From Ehretia macrophylla (lineage: Eukaryota; Streptophyta; Magnoliopsida; Boraginales; Ehretiaceae), in assembly GCA_037974665.1 (NCBI GenBank), contig CM075768.1, positions 9,345,501 to 9,409,500 on the forward strand: 64,000 nucleotides of DNA. The letters are read 5' to 3'. Made by a program: the position numbers and the translations under genes. This document shows, piece by piece, positions 23,784 through 34,344 of this stretch (the stretch's first letter is position 1; each line of letters starts with the position of its first letter). The notes under the pieces are model-generated. The model was not told where the DNA came from. It saw only the letters and a program-made list of their open reading frames with translations, and did no database searches.

Positions 23784-24649
23784 GTTGCAACCTTTAAAAC
23801 AGATATGGTTGATTTTGTTGTTACTTGGGTAGCATCGGGTTGTCAGGCAATGACATGATCACCGATGTTCTACTCCCTATCCCAAATGGACGAAGTGTTC
23901 CATAGGGGTTTGGGTTGTAGGTTTTAAGTCAGCGTACCTGATGGTACTACTTGTTAGTTGAGGAATGTGTTCACGTTGGTGGTAGAGGATCGACATCAAC
24001 AGAACGAGCGTATCCTTTATTGAATGTTTACTTTTCTTGTACTATTTATGCGTTATTTACTTATTGCGATTGATGTGCATGGCTTGTTTTGAAAGGAGTT
24101 TTCAAAAGATAAAATGCTTTCTAAACTTTCTTGCATTGTCCTCCTTCATTGAGCTAAGTGCCGGTCAGCTCACCCTCTTTACCAACTTTTTAGGTGAACC
24201 AGACTTAGCTTATGTGGAATATGTAACTCCTAATGATGTGGGCAAGCCCAAGGCTTGAGTTGCTTGTAAATGTTATATATATGTTATTTTGAAGTCTTGA
24301 AACTTGTGTTGTAAAGTATGTAAAGTTTAAATGTCTTACTTTAGAGTTTAATGACTGGATTGAATAATTGTAAGCCTCATTTTGATATGTAATTTAATGC
24401 TAGACTTGTATAGGTCATTTTGAATTCTTCTCTTGTTATTGTAATGTTTAAGAGGTATGATAGTCAGTAGGGTGTATTGAATGTATGTGATTGGTTTGAG
24501 TATGCAATGCTTGGGAATTGCTTGTTGTTGTTATATGAAGTTTTGTACAGGGCTATGAATTGGGATAGTGCCATGTTTCAAATGGTACCATGCCGAAATT
24601 CCGTCGCGTCTCCACTTGATCTTACGAGGGGTCGAGTTAGGGTGTTACA
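23784..24649 (+). mobile_element. LTR D2, segment 4 (3' end)
   Basis: It contains H2 at 24150-24172 (TGAGCT with AGCTCA), acceptor-like TTTTTAG (24191-24193) and a short frame in the same phase as the B family (GEPDLAYVEYVTPNDVG, stop at 24256-24258). It ends with CCGAAATTCCGTCGCGTC and GGGTGTTACA, the shared terminal block of these LTRs. Confidence 0.75.
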
Positions 24650-25020
24650 TATATATGTTTATAGCATAATTTGATGACTTGGGTGCAAATTTGGTGGAAT
24701 TTAGTGTGATTTTTGGGTGTTGGCCGAAATTCTAGCAAAGGTACAATTTGTGTATTTTGCTTGTTAACCTTGTTCTATGCTTGAATTTGCTAATGTTATG
24801 CACTTATATTACATTATAGTTGGCTAGTATATTGGTTTTGCTAAGATTAGGCATTTGTATAGTAACATAAGTTGGTTAATTGTTGAATAAATGCTAGTTG
24901 CTAAATGTGTTTGGGGTTATGTTTTATTGAATTCTATTGAAGTTAACTGATGGAAATGCTCTTGTGTAATACTACTTGCTAATGGAATGCTTATGTGTTT
25001 AAAGGTGTTACAAGTGGTAC

Positions 25021-25039
25021 GGTGACCTACTTTGTCACC
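25021..25039 (+). other. Hairpin H1 with CTACTTT loop (D-outer, copy 1)
   Basis: GGTGAC, loop CTACTTT, GTCACC: a perfect six-pair stem. The stem sequence differs from the other copies while the loop is the same. Confidence 0.75.
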
Positions 25040-25088
25040 TATCAAATGTATTATTGAATGAAATTGTTAAATGCTTGTTAAAGTATTC

Positions 25089-25115
25089 GAGGGGCAACCT
25101 ACTTTGTTGTCCTCT
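25089..25115 (+). other. Hairpin H1 with CTACTTT loop (D-outer, copy 2)
   Basis: GAGGGGCAAC, loop CTACTTT, GTTGTCCTCT. Pairs are Watson-Crick or G-U except one A-C. Confidence 0.72.
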
Positions 25116-25155
25116 TTGAGTGAAATGAATGCGTGATTAAGTGATTGAATGCCTA

Positions 25156-25425
25156 TGTGAATGTTAAGCGAGGCATGGTAGCGTCGTGTAACTTCGGCAG
25201 GCATTACGCTTGCCGGTGTATTGGCATGACTATCATGGTCTTGAATGTGAATGTTAAGTAAGGCATGGTAGCGTTGTCTCACTCTAGGCGGCATCGGGCT
25301 TGCAAGTGTTTTGGCATGACTACCATGGTCTTGATTGTGAATGATAAGCGAGGCATGGTAGCATCGTGTCACTTTGGGCGACATTGGGCTTGCCAGTGTA
25401 TTGGCATGACAACCATTCATGATGG
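25156..25425 (+). repeat. Three 90-bp tandem repeats inside LTR D-outer
   Basis: Units begin TGTGAATGTTAAGCGAGGCA at 25156, 25246 and 25336 and diverge from each other at several positions. Each contains TTGGCATGACTAYCATGG, a motif also found in LTRs B, C and A. Confidence 0.88.
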
Positions 25426-26082
25426 TGGTGTAAGGAGCAACATCAAAAATATTTAGCGTATCCTTCTTGAATGGTTATATAACTTTGTTATTACTTGAGT
25501 TAATTGTGCTTAAGTGTTTAATGTTTATACATTGTTTCAAATGCATGTTTTCAACAGGTTTTAAAGTTAATGTTTTCCTAAAACCTTCCCATTCACCCTT
25601 TCACTGAGCTAGTTAGCTCACCCCGTTTTAATAACGTTTCAGGTGAGGTCGAGATCCAGCCACAAAGAGAATGAACGAGAAAGCTATGCTTTTCTTGCTT
25701 TGGATGATGTATATATTGTTTATGAAGTTTGTGTAGCTATGATGTAATGGAAGACTTTTGTTGAATCATGTAATATATGTTGGTCCTAAGTTAGCTATTT
25801 TGAAGTTTAGATGACTTTGGTTGTAAATATGGAAGTTTATTTTGAATATGTTCATAATGCTAGACTTATGTATGCTATTTTTGAAAACAATGTATCTATT
25901 ATTTCTATGTGTAAAACCGCTCTTTCAGGTTGTCTTTTTATGTACTCCCTATTATTTGTTAACTGTATTATTGTACAGGTTTATTTGTCAAATGTGACAT
26001 ATTACAGGTGTTATAATGTCCATGTTTTGTCGCGTTCGGACTCGGTTCTAGGCGCGGCCGGGTTGAGGGGCGTGATACCCCT

Positions 26083-26360
26083 TATGACTCCATCCTTGTG
26101 ACTTCTTCTTCTTTTCATTCTTTCTTGGTGAGATCTTCAAGGATACTAGCTCTTCAAGGCTTCAATAGATCTTCACCAATCATAGCACTTCAAACTTGAT
26201 TTTCATTGATAAGCACGTACTAGCCATTTCTTCATGCATGATCATACTATGACTAATCTCAAACACATATAACTTATACAAGCATGATTAGTCAATAGAT
26301 AAACGTATAATTAAGATTTAGTTATCATCAAAAGATATAATTTATGCCTTCAGACTAACA
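26083..26360 (-). repeat. Copia-1 right LTR, second part
   Basis: It resumes the LTR after D-outer (TATGACTCC, as in the left LTR after CCCCT) and ends GACTAACA. TATAC (26361-26365) matches the TATA left at 459-462 next to the deleted left LTR start. Confidence 0.86.
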
Positions 26361-26365
26361 TATAC

Positions 26366-27535
26366 ATCACGAATAGTATTTTTAACCCTTTTGTCTATCA
26401 CTCATGAATATGATAGACCCTTCGATACCAATGTATCCTTGTAAGCACTTGAGAGAATAGCCCCACGTTTTTTGACATTCTTGCTTGCACACCATGACTG
26501 CAAGTGGAAAAATACCTGAATTTGTATCTACATAAACTGTGAAAAGAGGTTGACCACCATATGGTCCTTTCAAGAAGCAACTATCAAGGCCAATGAATGG
26601 TCTTAATCTATTTCTAAACCCATATCTCTAGGCTCCAAAACATATAAAAAATCTGTCAAATGTTGGTGTTCTCAAATGCAAACCAATACATTAATATTTA
26701 ACACATGCTACAAGATTGCTCTGCATGATAGCTTTAGCATACTTAGACAACAAAGCATAACATTCACTCTAATCCCCCAAAACTAACTCTAGCGGGTTAT
26801 TCCTTTCACTATTCAATTTCTTTCTTGGAACTTGGACCCCAAAGCGGTTTTGTAGATTCGCGCGCATCTCATCTACGGATTTGTTTACGTTGCATTTAAA
26901 GTCTTCGAGACATTCATTAGCAATCCATTTTGATGCACTTGTGATCTTCACTAAGTGACTTGATTTTAAAAGTCTTTTTATCAACATAAGTGGATGAACA
27001 AATCCTCCAACCGCAACCTTCATTACTACATGTAGCTGTGAATCATGATTTATCATTTTTATATTTGCACAGCTTAAAACCGACTTGCTCAACATATTGT
27101 TCTACTATTCTCCTGAAATGATATATATCATTAAATAATAACCTTGGTCGAAGCTCTATATTCTCCCTTCCTTGATCATCAAATTTCATCTTAAAGTAAT
27201 TCCCTTTCATCTTCTCACTCTTTCGTCATTCGACAACCAAATAAACGTCTATCCTTACTTGAATCAGATATCACACGCTCACAATTTTTATCATTCTCGG
27301 ATCCCAAGTTAGACAACTCATATTCACTATCAATTGAATTCATGTAATCATTATGTTCATTTTCAGATGCATCACTGTTGTCACTCCAACCAAAAAATTC
27401 ACCACTATCACTCCTATTATCCATGAGGTTTTCTATTTCATTTGAAACAGGTTGAGGTACCAGTGATAAATTGACATCTTGGTCTTGGTTTACAACTTGA
27501 GTTACTTCGGATACTTGTGATCCACAGGCTTTCAT
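26366..27535 (-). pseudogene. MULE transposase, N-terminal part, right fragment
   Basis: The minus strand starts with an acidic N-terminus (27535-27215), typical of MuDR-type proteins. The plant MULE DNA-binding domain follows at about 27150-26830 (CSNEGCGWRIC, then EDHKC, then SKWIANECLEDF). Next comes the start of the DDE domain at 26600-26370 (KGPYGGQPLFTVYVDTNSGIFPLAV ends the catalytic aspartate region, followed by MSDRQKG). There are a TGA in the DNA-binding domain, one frameshift near 26945 and a stop after MSDRQKG. Removing the 25.9-kb copia and one duplication copy brings 26370 in frame with the 1-462 fragment. Conclusion: one old MULE split by a retrotransposon. Confidence 0.85.
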
Positions 27536-28555
27536 GGTAATATTTATGTGTACTTTTCATTCACCTTCACAAATGTACCACCCAATAATAGTTTGAAGAT
27601 CTTCATCATCCTTTATTACCAAACCATATTGTGTTTTTAGATGTATGCCTCAAAAGATATCAATTCCCCAACCATTCTTTGCCGATTGATGTGCATATGT
27701 CATTCAACATATCAATATAACAATATCCATTGGAATCCAAGTTTCGAACAATACTCATTTGGCCGAGATAGTGAATATTGATATCGAATAACTTTTCCGG
27801 TCACTATCAAAGTAAATTACATACTTGTCATTAAAAGAAATAACAAGAACAAAAAACATCCACAACTCCGAAATAAATAAACTTTCAAAATAAGTTAAGT
27901 TAACTATTATGATGTTCGAACAAAATAATACAAGTTTTTTCCATAATCCGAAAAACCTGAATTTAACACTAACATCAACACAACAATCTTAAAAATTAAT
28001 TAATCACAATAATACATGATAAAACACAAAGATTAACAATATGGATGCAAGTAAACATAGATAATATAATCTCAACAAACAAATAACCCTAAAAGCTAGA
28101 AAACAAATTATATACCACAAATTAATCATATGCAAAACTAATAAATAACATAATAAAACATAATATGTCTAAACTAAACCCTAACATAATATACTACAAT
28201 ATTATTAAAAATTTTAGAGAAAAACGCATGAAAAAAGCCTACTAACCTTTTAAATTTGAAGCAATTTCACGGAAAAAATGCTACGGGAATGATGTCTATG
28301 CGAAGAAGCCCTCAAGTTCGTAGAATGTTTCTTCAATTGTTTTTAAGTTGGAGTAGCCATTATCGCGGGTTGATAGTATTTGTTTGTGTGTGTGTTTGGT
28401 CCGTAAAGTGTAGAAAAAGAAGGGAATAAGGACAATTAAAGAAGAAAAAGGTCAAATCCACACCTATATTTTCTTTTCCCCGACAAAATGGGGAGTGCCG
28501 ACGTGGATTCCCCTGTCCATTCGTTCCTTTGTTTCATTTTTTTTGTTTTTTAAAT
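27536..28555 (-). mobile_element. MULE 5' untranslated/subterminal region
   Basis: No coding domain was recognised. It lies between the transposase start and the terminal repeat and is strongly AT-rich from 27830 to 28260. Confidence 0.55.
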
Positions 28556-28701
28556 GAAGTGCAAAATGACTTAAATACCCTTATTATAGTTAGTTCTAAC
28601 AGAAATAGGATAACGACAGGGACCTGTTTGGGCTTTTTGCACAACTGAGGGACCTGTTTGGGTTTTATGGTAAAGCTCAGGGACTAAAATAGTTTTTACT
28701 C
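28556..28701 (-). repeat. MULE terminal inverted repeat (right end)
   Basis: On the minus strand the end reads GAGTAAAAACTATTTTAGTC, then CCTGAGCTTTACCATAAAAC, then two copies of CCCAAACAGGTCCCT about 30 bases apart. This terminal-repeat style is common in plant MULEs. The partner repeat must lie left of the window. The 9-bp flank would be GATATGAAA. Confidence 0.7.
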
Positions 28702-29639
28702 GATATGAAACTCAATATTATCACAAGAGCTTTTTTTGGATAAGATATAAAAGCCTCTGGGACAACTTAATGTGTTTCATTAGAAGAAAAAGAGACAAAG
28801 TCAACAATGGAGACCATTTTGATAACAAGGAAAAAGGTATATCTCAAACTCTTCAATCAACTTTGAAGTTTATCGAAATTTACACAGACAACTATGGTTT
28901 TGTGCATTTACTCTTTTGTCTATTCTTTTCACTGGTGGAGACTTTGTTTTTCATTTTCCATTTCCTTCTATTGTTTACTTTTCTCTTCCTTTTCTTTTTT
29001 AATTCTTGGTTTATCTTCTCTTATCGGTCAATACATTGTTGTTAACCTAACCAAGTACTAGAGACACCAGCTAGCTCATTTTTTCTCCATCTTTACCCCA
29101 CAACCTAATTTGTAATTTGCAATAGAAGGAGTGAAAATGGAGGAATTGTAGATTGTAAGGTGTTTCGATTAAATTGTTTGTTTAATGAGCTAGGTGGCAG
29201 ATTCAGATATTGCTTATTTATGAATAACTTTTTCTTAGTGGGGGCAAAATTAATCTTTCGAATAAAAAATACCTTAAAAATCATACATTTTCAAGAAAAT
29301 CCTTCCCTCAATTGTTAAGGGATCCACAATTGGATTTGGGTATTTTTTGCCATAAATTTTTGCTTTTGTGGATTAGAATGCTATTGATGAGCTTGCAAAA
29401 GTGGTTTATGGTGCTAAATGTCTAGTGCGAAGTGGGTCAAGCCAGTTCTCATACGAGCTCCTGGCGAAGATCCCATAGTATTGTAGAAGCTCATAGTGTT
29501 GGTCGTGATATTCTTACTATTACTTCGACTCATATTCCACAGAAAGTATAAAGCCTCTGCAATTTCAGAATCTTCTTGTTGAATGTCAAACATATCAATT
29601 GGTTGAACTATTCATAAATGAGTGCCCTTGAATCCACAA

Positions 29640-29745
29640 GTACCAACAAAGGCCCAAGAAACCTCCAGGTTTGGCAGGCAAAATACATTGAAAAAGGATA
29701 CATTTTAGCAGATGGTGTTGCTATAGTTGGTGGCGATACTCGCAT
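29640..29745 (+). pseudogene. Plastid rpoB-like fragment (possible nuclear plastid DNA)
   Basis: Frame from 29666 reads QVWQAKYIEKGYILADGV, then AIVGG. From memory, plastid rpoB has QV, GK, a KG.ILADG.A.VGG block in the same order, and the bases CCAGGTTTGGCAGG and TTTTAGCAGATGGTG look plastid-like. The match fades after GGCGATACT and before 29640. Plastid rpoB encodes the RNA polymerase beta subunit; here only about 30 codons remain, in nuclear repeat-rich DNA. It could instead be a nuclear polymerase relic or chance. Confidence 0.45.
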
Positions 29746-30192
29746 GTACTTAAATTGTGGGACTATGATAGTCTCTTTTATTTAGGTAGACTTAGATTGT
29801 AGACTCGACCATGATCTAAGCCTTTTATTAATAATAAAAGTAACCCCATAATATTGATAAATAACACTTCCTTCCACCTGGCAAGGAAAAATATTACACT
29901 TCTTTCTTCTAAATCATTCCTACAAACTCACTGCCATTCTTCACTATCTTCACCTCTTCCTCCCTTTAACACAGCAAACCCACTACTTTTTGTCCATTCT
30001 TGCTTCTTTTACCTCCTCCAACAAACTTACCACTTTTTACTTACCCCTCCAACTCAACAACCCCACCACCCTTTACCATTTTTGCTCTTATCACCTTCAA
30101 CAAACCTACCACCCTTCACTTACCATTTCTATCACCATCTTCCAACTCCAACATTTTATTCTGTTTTATTCCATAAAACTCACCACCCATCA

Positions 30193-30197
30193 ATTAC
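30193..30197 (+). other. Copia-2 target-site duplication, left
   Basis: ATTAC, perfectly repeated at 56287-56291. It shows that 30198-56286 is one insertion. Confidence 0.9.
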
Positions 30198-31553
30198 TGT
30201 TAGGGCAAATATACTTAAGAATGGGGGAAGGGGTGAATTAAATATTTAGATAATCACTAACAATTAAAATTTTCAATAAAAACAATTGAAATTCAAACAA
30301 GCAAATTATCAAACATGTATAGGGCATACAAAATAAAAGCAAAAGAAGCAAAAAAGATAAAAGACTAACATAGCAATTTAGGGCGCTTCGTTAATCTAAT
30401 CCCTTGCTTAAGGTCACATCCCCTTAGAATTTTCACTAGCTCCACTAGTAGTGATCTTTCACAAGTTGGTGAAGCACAAACCAACAATACATGACCTCTT
30501 GACTCCACAAGAGTAGTAAAGCCACTTCACTTCTATGAGTCCACAAAGAAGATTTCAAATACTCCCTATACAATGAATCTCTCAAAGCTATAGATCTAGA
30601 GTGTTTATCTCACAACAAGAATGTAATAAATGTTGAGTACAATGATCTCTCTTTTAGAGTGAATGAATACAATTCAAAGCTCTTTTGAATGCTCAATGAT
30701 TTGCAAGTTAAAGCTCAATGATTAGTGTAAACAATGTATTTTTGATGATATAAAAGCTATAGAGCAACTGCTTGTAGTTAGAAGAGGTGTTTTGAGCACT
30801 TTGGGGTGTTTGAAAATATATAGAAAAAGATGTCAATGGATAGTAATGGCTATATTTATCAAACTGACAGACCAATCGGTCGTGTTAACACGACCGGGTC
30901 TCAAGTTCGGACTCACAATAGAGGATAGTTATGACCATCCGGTTGTGTCCACCATCTTGTTTAATACGACCAGGTATCAAGCCCGGACAAGTTCGCACCC
31001 CACTGCCTTGTGGGGCAGTAATGATAATCGATCTTGATATCAAGACTGGGTCACGCAAAACTCTTTGCAAAGTTTGTTTGACATATTTTACAATAAAACC
31101 TTTGAAAAACTATGCTTTTAAAAGGACTTTTGTGACCCAAAACTTTGTTGAAGTTTTCCAAAAAAAATGAATTCAAAATATTTATGAGCTTTAGATATAA
31201 ATCAGTGCCAAGCTACAAATGTAAGGCTGCTACCCCTTATGTCGCCACTTCTCCATCCTTATGACTTCATTCTATTTTTTGATAATTTTCATTGGTGCGT
31301 CCTTTGTGGAAGGTGGCATTTGAATCATCTTCACTTTAGTCTTTACACCGTGAAGCTTTTTAGATAATTGAGTTGAGCTTGATCACCTTCAAAGACTTGG
31401 AATTTGATCTTACTTTTTTGGCTTTTGAAGATTCTTCACATCTATGACTAATTAAGATCATATATACTTTGTACAAGCCATGATTAGTCATCATACATCA
31501 TTATTAAGATTTGGTTATCATCAAAATATGAGGTCAAAGCCTTTAGGCTAACA
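30198..31553 (-). repeat. Copia-2 left LTR (3' LTR)
   Basis: 1356 bp, TGTTAGGGC to GGCTAACA, matching 46899-47089 plus 55081-56286. It is related to the Copia-1 LTR at both ends. A perfect 20-bp palindrome, CGGTCGTGTTAACACGACCG, lies at 30877-30896. Confidence 0.93.
30877..30896. repeat. Perfect 20-bp palindrome in Copia-2 LTR
   Basis: CGGTCGTGTTAACACGACCG equals its own reverse complement. Close versions lie at 55580-55598 and 55657-55677 in the other LTR and at 33318-33339 and 33381-33401 in the internal region. Confidence 0.95.
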
Positions 31554-31570
31554 ATCTCCCCTTTTTTATC
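31554..31570 (-). other. Copia-2 polypurine tract
   Basis: The minus strand reads ATAAAAAAGGGGAGAT just before the LTR start. Minus orientation. Confidence 0.8.
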
Positions 31571-32036
31571 GATGACGTATTCTTTCATAAAAAACACAAA
31601 TTTGAAAGTATGATGTGACAAAGACTTCAAAAATACAACTATTAAGCATATGCGCACCTTGCACTCCCTTACTATATGCATATATGCTAATTCAAGTCAT
31701 ATTTCATATGTTCCCCCTCACTATATGCATATATGTTAATTCAGATAATATTTCATATGCCCTCCTCACTATATGCATATATGTTAAGTCATATGCATAT
31801 ATGTTCAGTCATATTTCTCTCCCTTTGACATCATCAACCAAACATGGATAAGCAAAGAAGCATTGAGAAGCTAAACAAGCACTAGAAGATATGCAAAGCA
31901 ATGTTAAAACAACGTGTATCCAACAAAACAAACATGCATCCAAAAACAACTTTTTGGTCCTTCTCATTTATCATAAAGAAAAGCAGTGAGATAAAAGAAG
32001 AATAACTAAGAGGAGTCTAAGTAAAAAACATAGGAA
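31571..32036 (-). mobile_element. Copia-2 3' non-coding segment
   Basis: It contains four or five copies of CTATATGCATATATG-type motifs (31672-31805) separated by about 40-60 bases. No coding domain. Confidence 0.6.
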
Positions 32037-33122
32037 TCAGGCATTGGGAGGCAGCTTTCGGTCGATCTCTTTCACTTCTTTCTCCACAAACACCAAATGA
32101 GTATCAAGACCTTGCACCATTACCACAAGACTTTCTAGCTTAGCCATTATTTCTGCATTACTTGGTCCTTCTTGAGAGTTTCCTTGAGTAGTGTTAGTCC
32201 CAGCCCGTTATTCTCTAGAGGCTTGAGCTGCTTGAGCCATAGTAGTATCATTATCCAGCTTTTGTGCAAGTCGACGATTTTTTTCCTCAACCCTCACAAA
32301 TTCATCATAGTCCAGAATGACATTTTGATAAACTTCCAAACCCATTAACTTTAGTTGAACTTTATTCAAATGTTATGTGTGATAAAATCGTTAGGTAGCA
32401 CCATTTGTGGGTATGTCAAGGAGATTCAAGATATGAAGCAATATTAACCCATAAAGAAGAGACAAGTTCATTATTGACATAAAGTTAATCTTGCGTATTT
32501 GCACCATTAGATACATCAAATAAGCATTAAATCAAGTAACGGTATTATTTCCCAACAAAAAAAAAGTAACGGTATTATCATGAAGGTTCCTAAGTAGAAC
32601 AACCGAGAAGAGAATGTTAAGCAAAAATTGCTTGTCGATAGGGAAACCATTTCGGTCAGGTAGTTTATCACCAAGATGACAAAATTCATTCCACATAAAG
32701 TCTACAACCTGTGCTTTTACAGGACTCTCCAACATAGCTTGTGCATCTTGTTCATTGATATTTTCTCCTTCAACCGGAACATTTAACAAAATACCAAGAT
32801 CATCCATGGATAGTTCAATGTCTACACCATTAACATGACTATAAATAATTCGCAAAGTTCTTGAATTCTTTGTTAAATTTGCATAGAATTCTCGTATCAT
32901 AATAGAACATGTAGGCATGTAGAAACTTATCAACGAAAGCAAACCTTCAAATTGAAGAAGTTCATAAATAAGTGTACCCCAAAGAAAATTATCTGTACAA
33001 TATTTCCCCCATATGATGTCTATTTGTGGAAAATCATCTGGATGTGCCCATTGAGTTTGAGGTCCTCTTGCCATTTTCTTTCTCTTTGGAACATTTTGGG
33101 ATGAATCTCTTGGTGGAGCCAT
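32037..33122 (-). pseudogene. Extra 3' ORF of Copia-2 (plant transposon-associated domain, unknown function)
   Basis: The minus strand from ATG 33122 is open for 196 codons. It has a basic start (PKRKKMARGP), then a globular part with IREFYANLTKNS and GVDIELSMDDLGILLNVPVEG. This resembles the 'putative plant transposon protein' domain found near SIRE and related elements and in many plant repeat ORFs. The frame is lost after a 30-bp duplication/filler at 32534-32578, but coding similarity resumes at about 32330-32037. That part is a glutamine/alanine-rich, coiled-coil-like tail (EEKNRRLAQKLDND; IMAKLESLVVMVQGLD), with one stop, ending ELPPNA-like before TGA 32037. It sits between RNase H and the polypurine tract, where SIRE elements carry an extra ORF. 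No signal peptide or membrane segment is clear, so I do not call it env. Confidence 0.6.
32534..32578 (-). repeat. 15-bp duplication around an A-rich filler
   Basis: AAGTAACGGTATTAT occurs at 32534-32548 and 32564-32578, separated by TTCCCAACAAAAAAA. It shifts and ends the reading frame of the extra ORF. Confidence 0.9.
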
Positions 33123-33469
33123 GAAAAAATCTCAAAATCTTGGTTAGTTTGAAGTTGGAAGAACTTTAATCGAAGAGATTTGAAGAAATTTTGCTGAATT
33201 TTGGAGAGAAAATTTGTGTTTGGGGGTTAGGGTTTGAAGAAAAATTGGTTTGGGGCTGTAAAAAGTGGGAAAAAGGGTTTTAAACCTTTTTGGATCGCGA
33301 CAGAAGGTCGCGATGACTGGTCATGTTGACACAACCGGTACAATGGACAGTGGACTGTCCATTTTATTGGTCATGAAGGGTGGTCGTATTAACACGACCG
33401 GCCTTCAAGACCGTAATCTAGCATGCAATTTTGAAAATTTTCATTTTTTTTGAAATGATTTTAGACACT

Positions 33470-34344
33470 TTTTAAAAGAGGTTTTGCATTCCCAAATCCC
33501 GTTGTATTGCACAAAATTGTTTTTCTTGCAATAGTTTTGTGAATATGTCAGCAAATTTATGGAAAGAATCGACAAATTCAAGTTCAATATCACATTTTTG
33601 CACATGATCACGTATAAAGTGATGCCTAATCTCAATATGTTTAATTTTATATTGTTGAATGGGATTCCGATCATACCTCTATATTTATTCTCATCAACCG
33701 GTTTACCTTTTTCATCTTTGTCAAGCTTAGTTGATGTTCCCATTGGTGTGTCGATTTCTTTAGCATTCTCAAGTCCAAATTTCTTGATTAGTTTTTTTGT
33801 GTACTTGGCTCGATTTATGAAAATGGCCTCATTTGTTTGCTTGATTTGAAGTCCAATGAAGAAGTTCAACTCCCCCATCATGCTAATTTCAAACTCTTTA
33901 TGCATGCACTTAGAGAAATACTCACAAAGAGACTCATTAGTTGCACCAAAGATAATGTCATCAACATATATTTGTACAAATAAAACATATTTTCCTTCTC
34001 CTTTAACAAATAAAGTTGAATCCAATTTGCCTCTAGTAATCCATTTTCAAGCAAATATCTACTTCAACGATCATACCAAGCTCTAGGAGCTTGTTTTAAT
34101 CCATAAAGAGGTTTTTCAAGTTTAAAAACATGATTAGGTGAATTTGGATTCTCAAACTCGGGAGGTTGTTCCACATATACTTTTTCTTGAAGAAATCCAT
34201 TTAAGAAGGCACTTTTGACATCCATTTGAAATAATTTAAAGTTCATAAAGCATGCAAAAACAAGAAGCATATGAATAGACTCTAATCAAGCCATAGGCAC
34301 AAATGTTTCTACATAATCTATTCATTCTTTTTGATTATACCCTT
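33470..34344 (-). pseudogene. Copia-2 reverse transcriptase, C-terminal part, fused to RNase H end
   Basis: From 34344 the minus strand continues RT interrupted at 40858. It has [35 protein letters not shown], then after a stop and frameshift DSTLFVKGEGKYV and the catalytic box YVDDIIFGAT (about 33970), then LGLQIKQ-type and KYRGMIG sequence. After MIG the frame moves to KHIEIRHHFIRDHVQK and FADIFTK (33640-33470), which is the RNase H C-terminus. The RT thumb region and most of RNase H, including its catalytic acids, are missing between them. RT copies element RNA into DNA in the particle; RNase H removes the RNA. Both are dead here. Confidence 0.85.
34340..34344 (+). other. Element A2 target-site duplication, left
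   Basis: CCCTT, perfectly repeated at 40858-40862. It bounds A2 and lies within the Copia-2 RT reading frame. Confidence 0.93.

Larger units (their letters stand above)
24655..26077 (+). mobile_element. LTR D-outer, right part
   Basis: It completes the solo LTR begun at 5173 and ends GGGGCGTGATA before CCCCT. It has two H1 hairpins (25021-25039 and 25089-25115), a 90-bp tandem array, H2 at 25605-25620 and acceptor-like TTTCAG (CAG 25640-25642). Confidence 0.75.
28702..30197. other. Unassigned DNA between the two nests
   Basis: About 1.5 kb without recognised element ends. Open stretches such as 28770-29045 (plus) encode hydrophobic, phenylalanine-rich sequence that matches no family I know; I do not call a gene. 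29640-29740 resembles plastid rpoB. 29870-30197 is C/T-rich on the plus strand and continues at 56287 across the Copia-2 insertion. Confidence 0.55.

Noticed and set aside
25156..25425. CRISPR-like array
   Set aside because: The units are adjacent tandem repeats without unique spacers, in plant LTR DNA.
26382..26580. Separate small genes at the two overlapping minus-strand frames
   Set aside because: Both are parts or shadows of the MULE transposase DDE region.
28770..29045. 91-codon plus-strand frame with a hydrophobic, Phe-rich end
   Set aside because: No recognised domain and strong T-run composition; no related copy to test conservation.
29854..30249. 131-codon proline/serine/histidine-rich open frame on the plus strand
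   Set aside because: It reads through a C/T-rich low-complexity tract and into the Copia-2 LTR. Composition alone explains it; no domain.
33441..33640. C-terminal extension of the RT frame after KYRGMIG
   Set aside because: The residues after MIG in that frame match nothing, while the neighbouring frame matches RNase H. The extension is an out-of-frame read.
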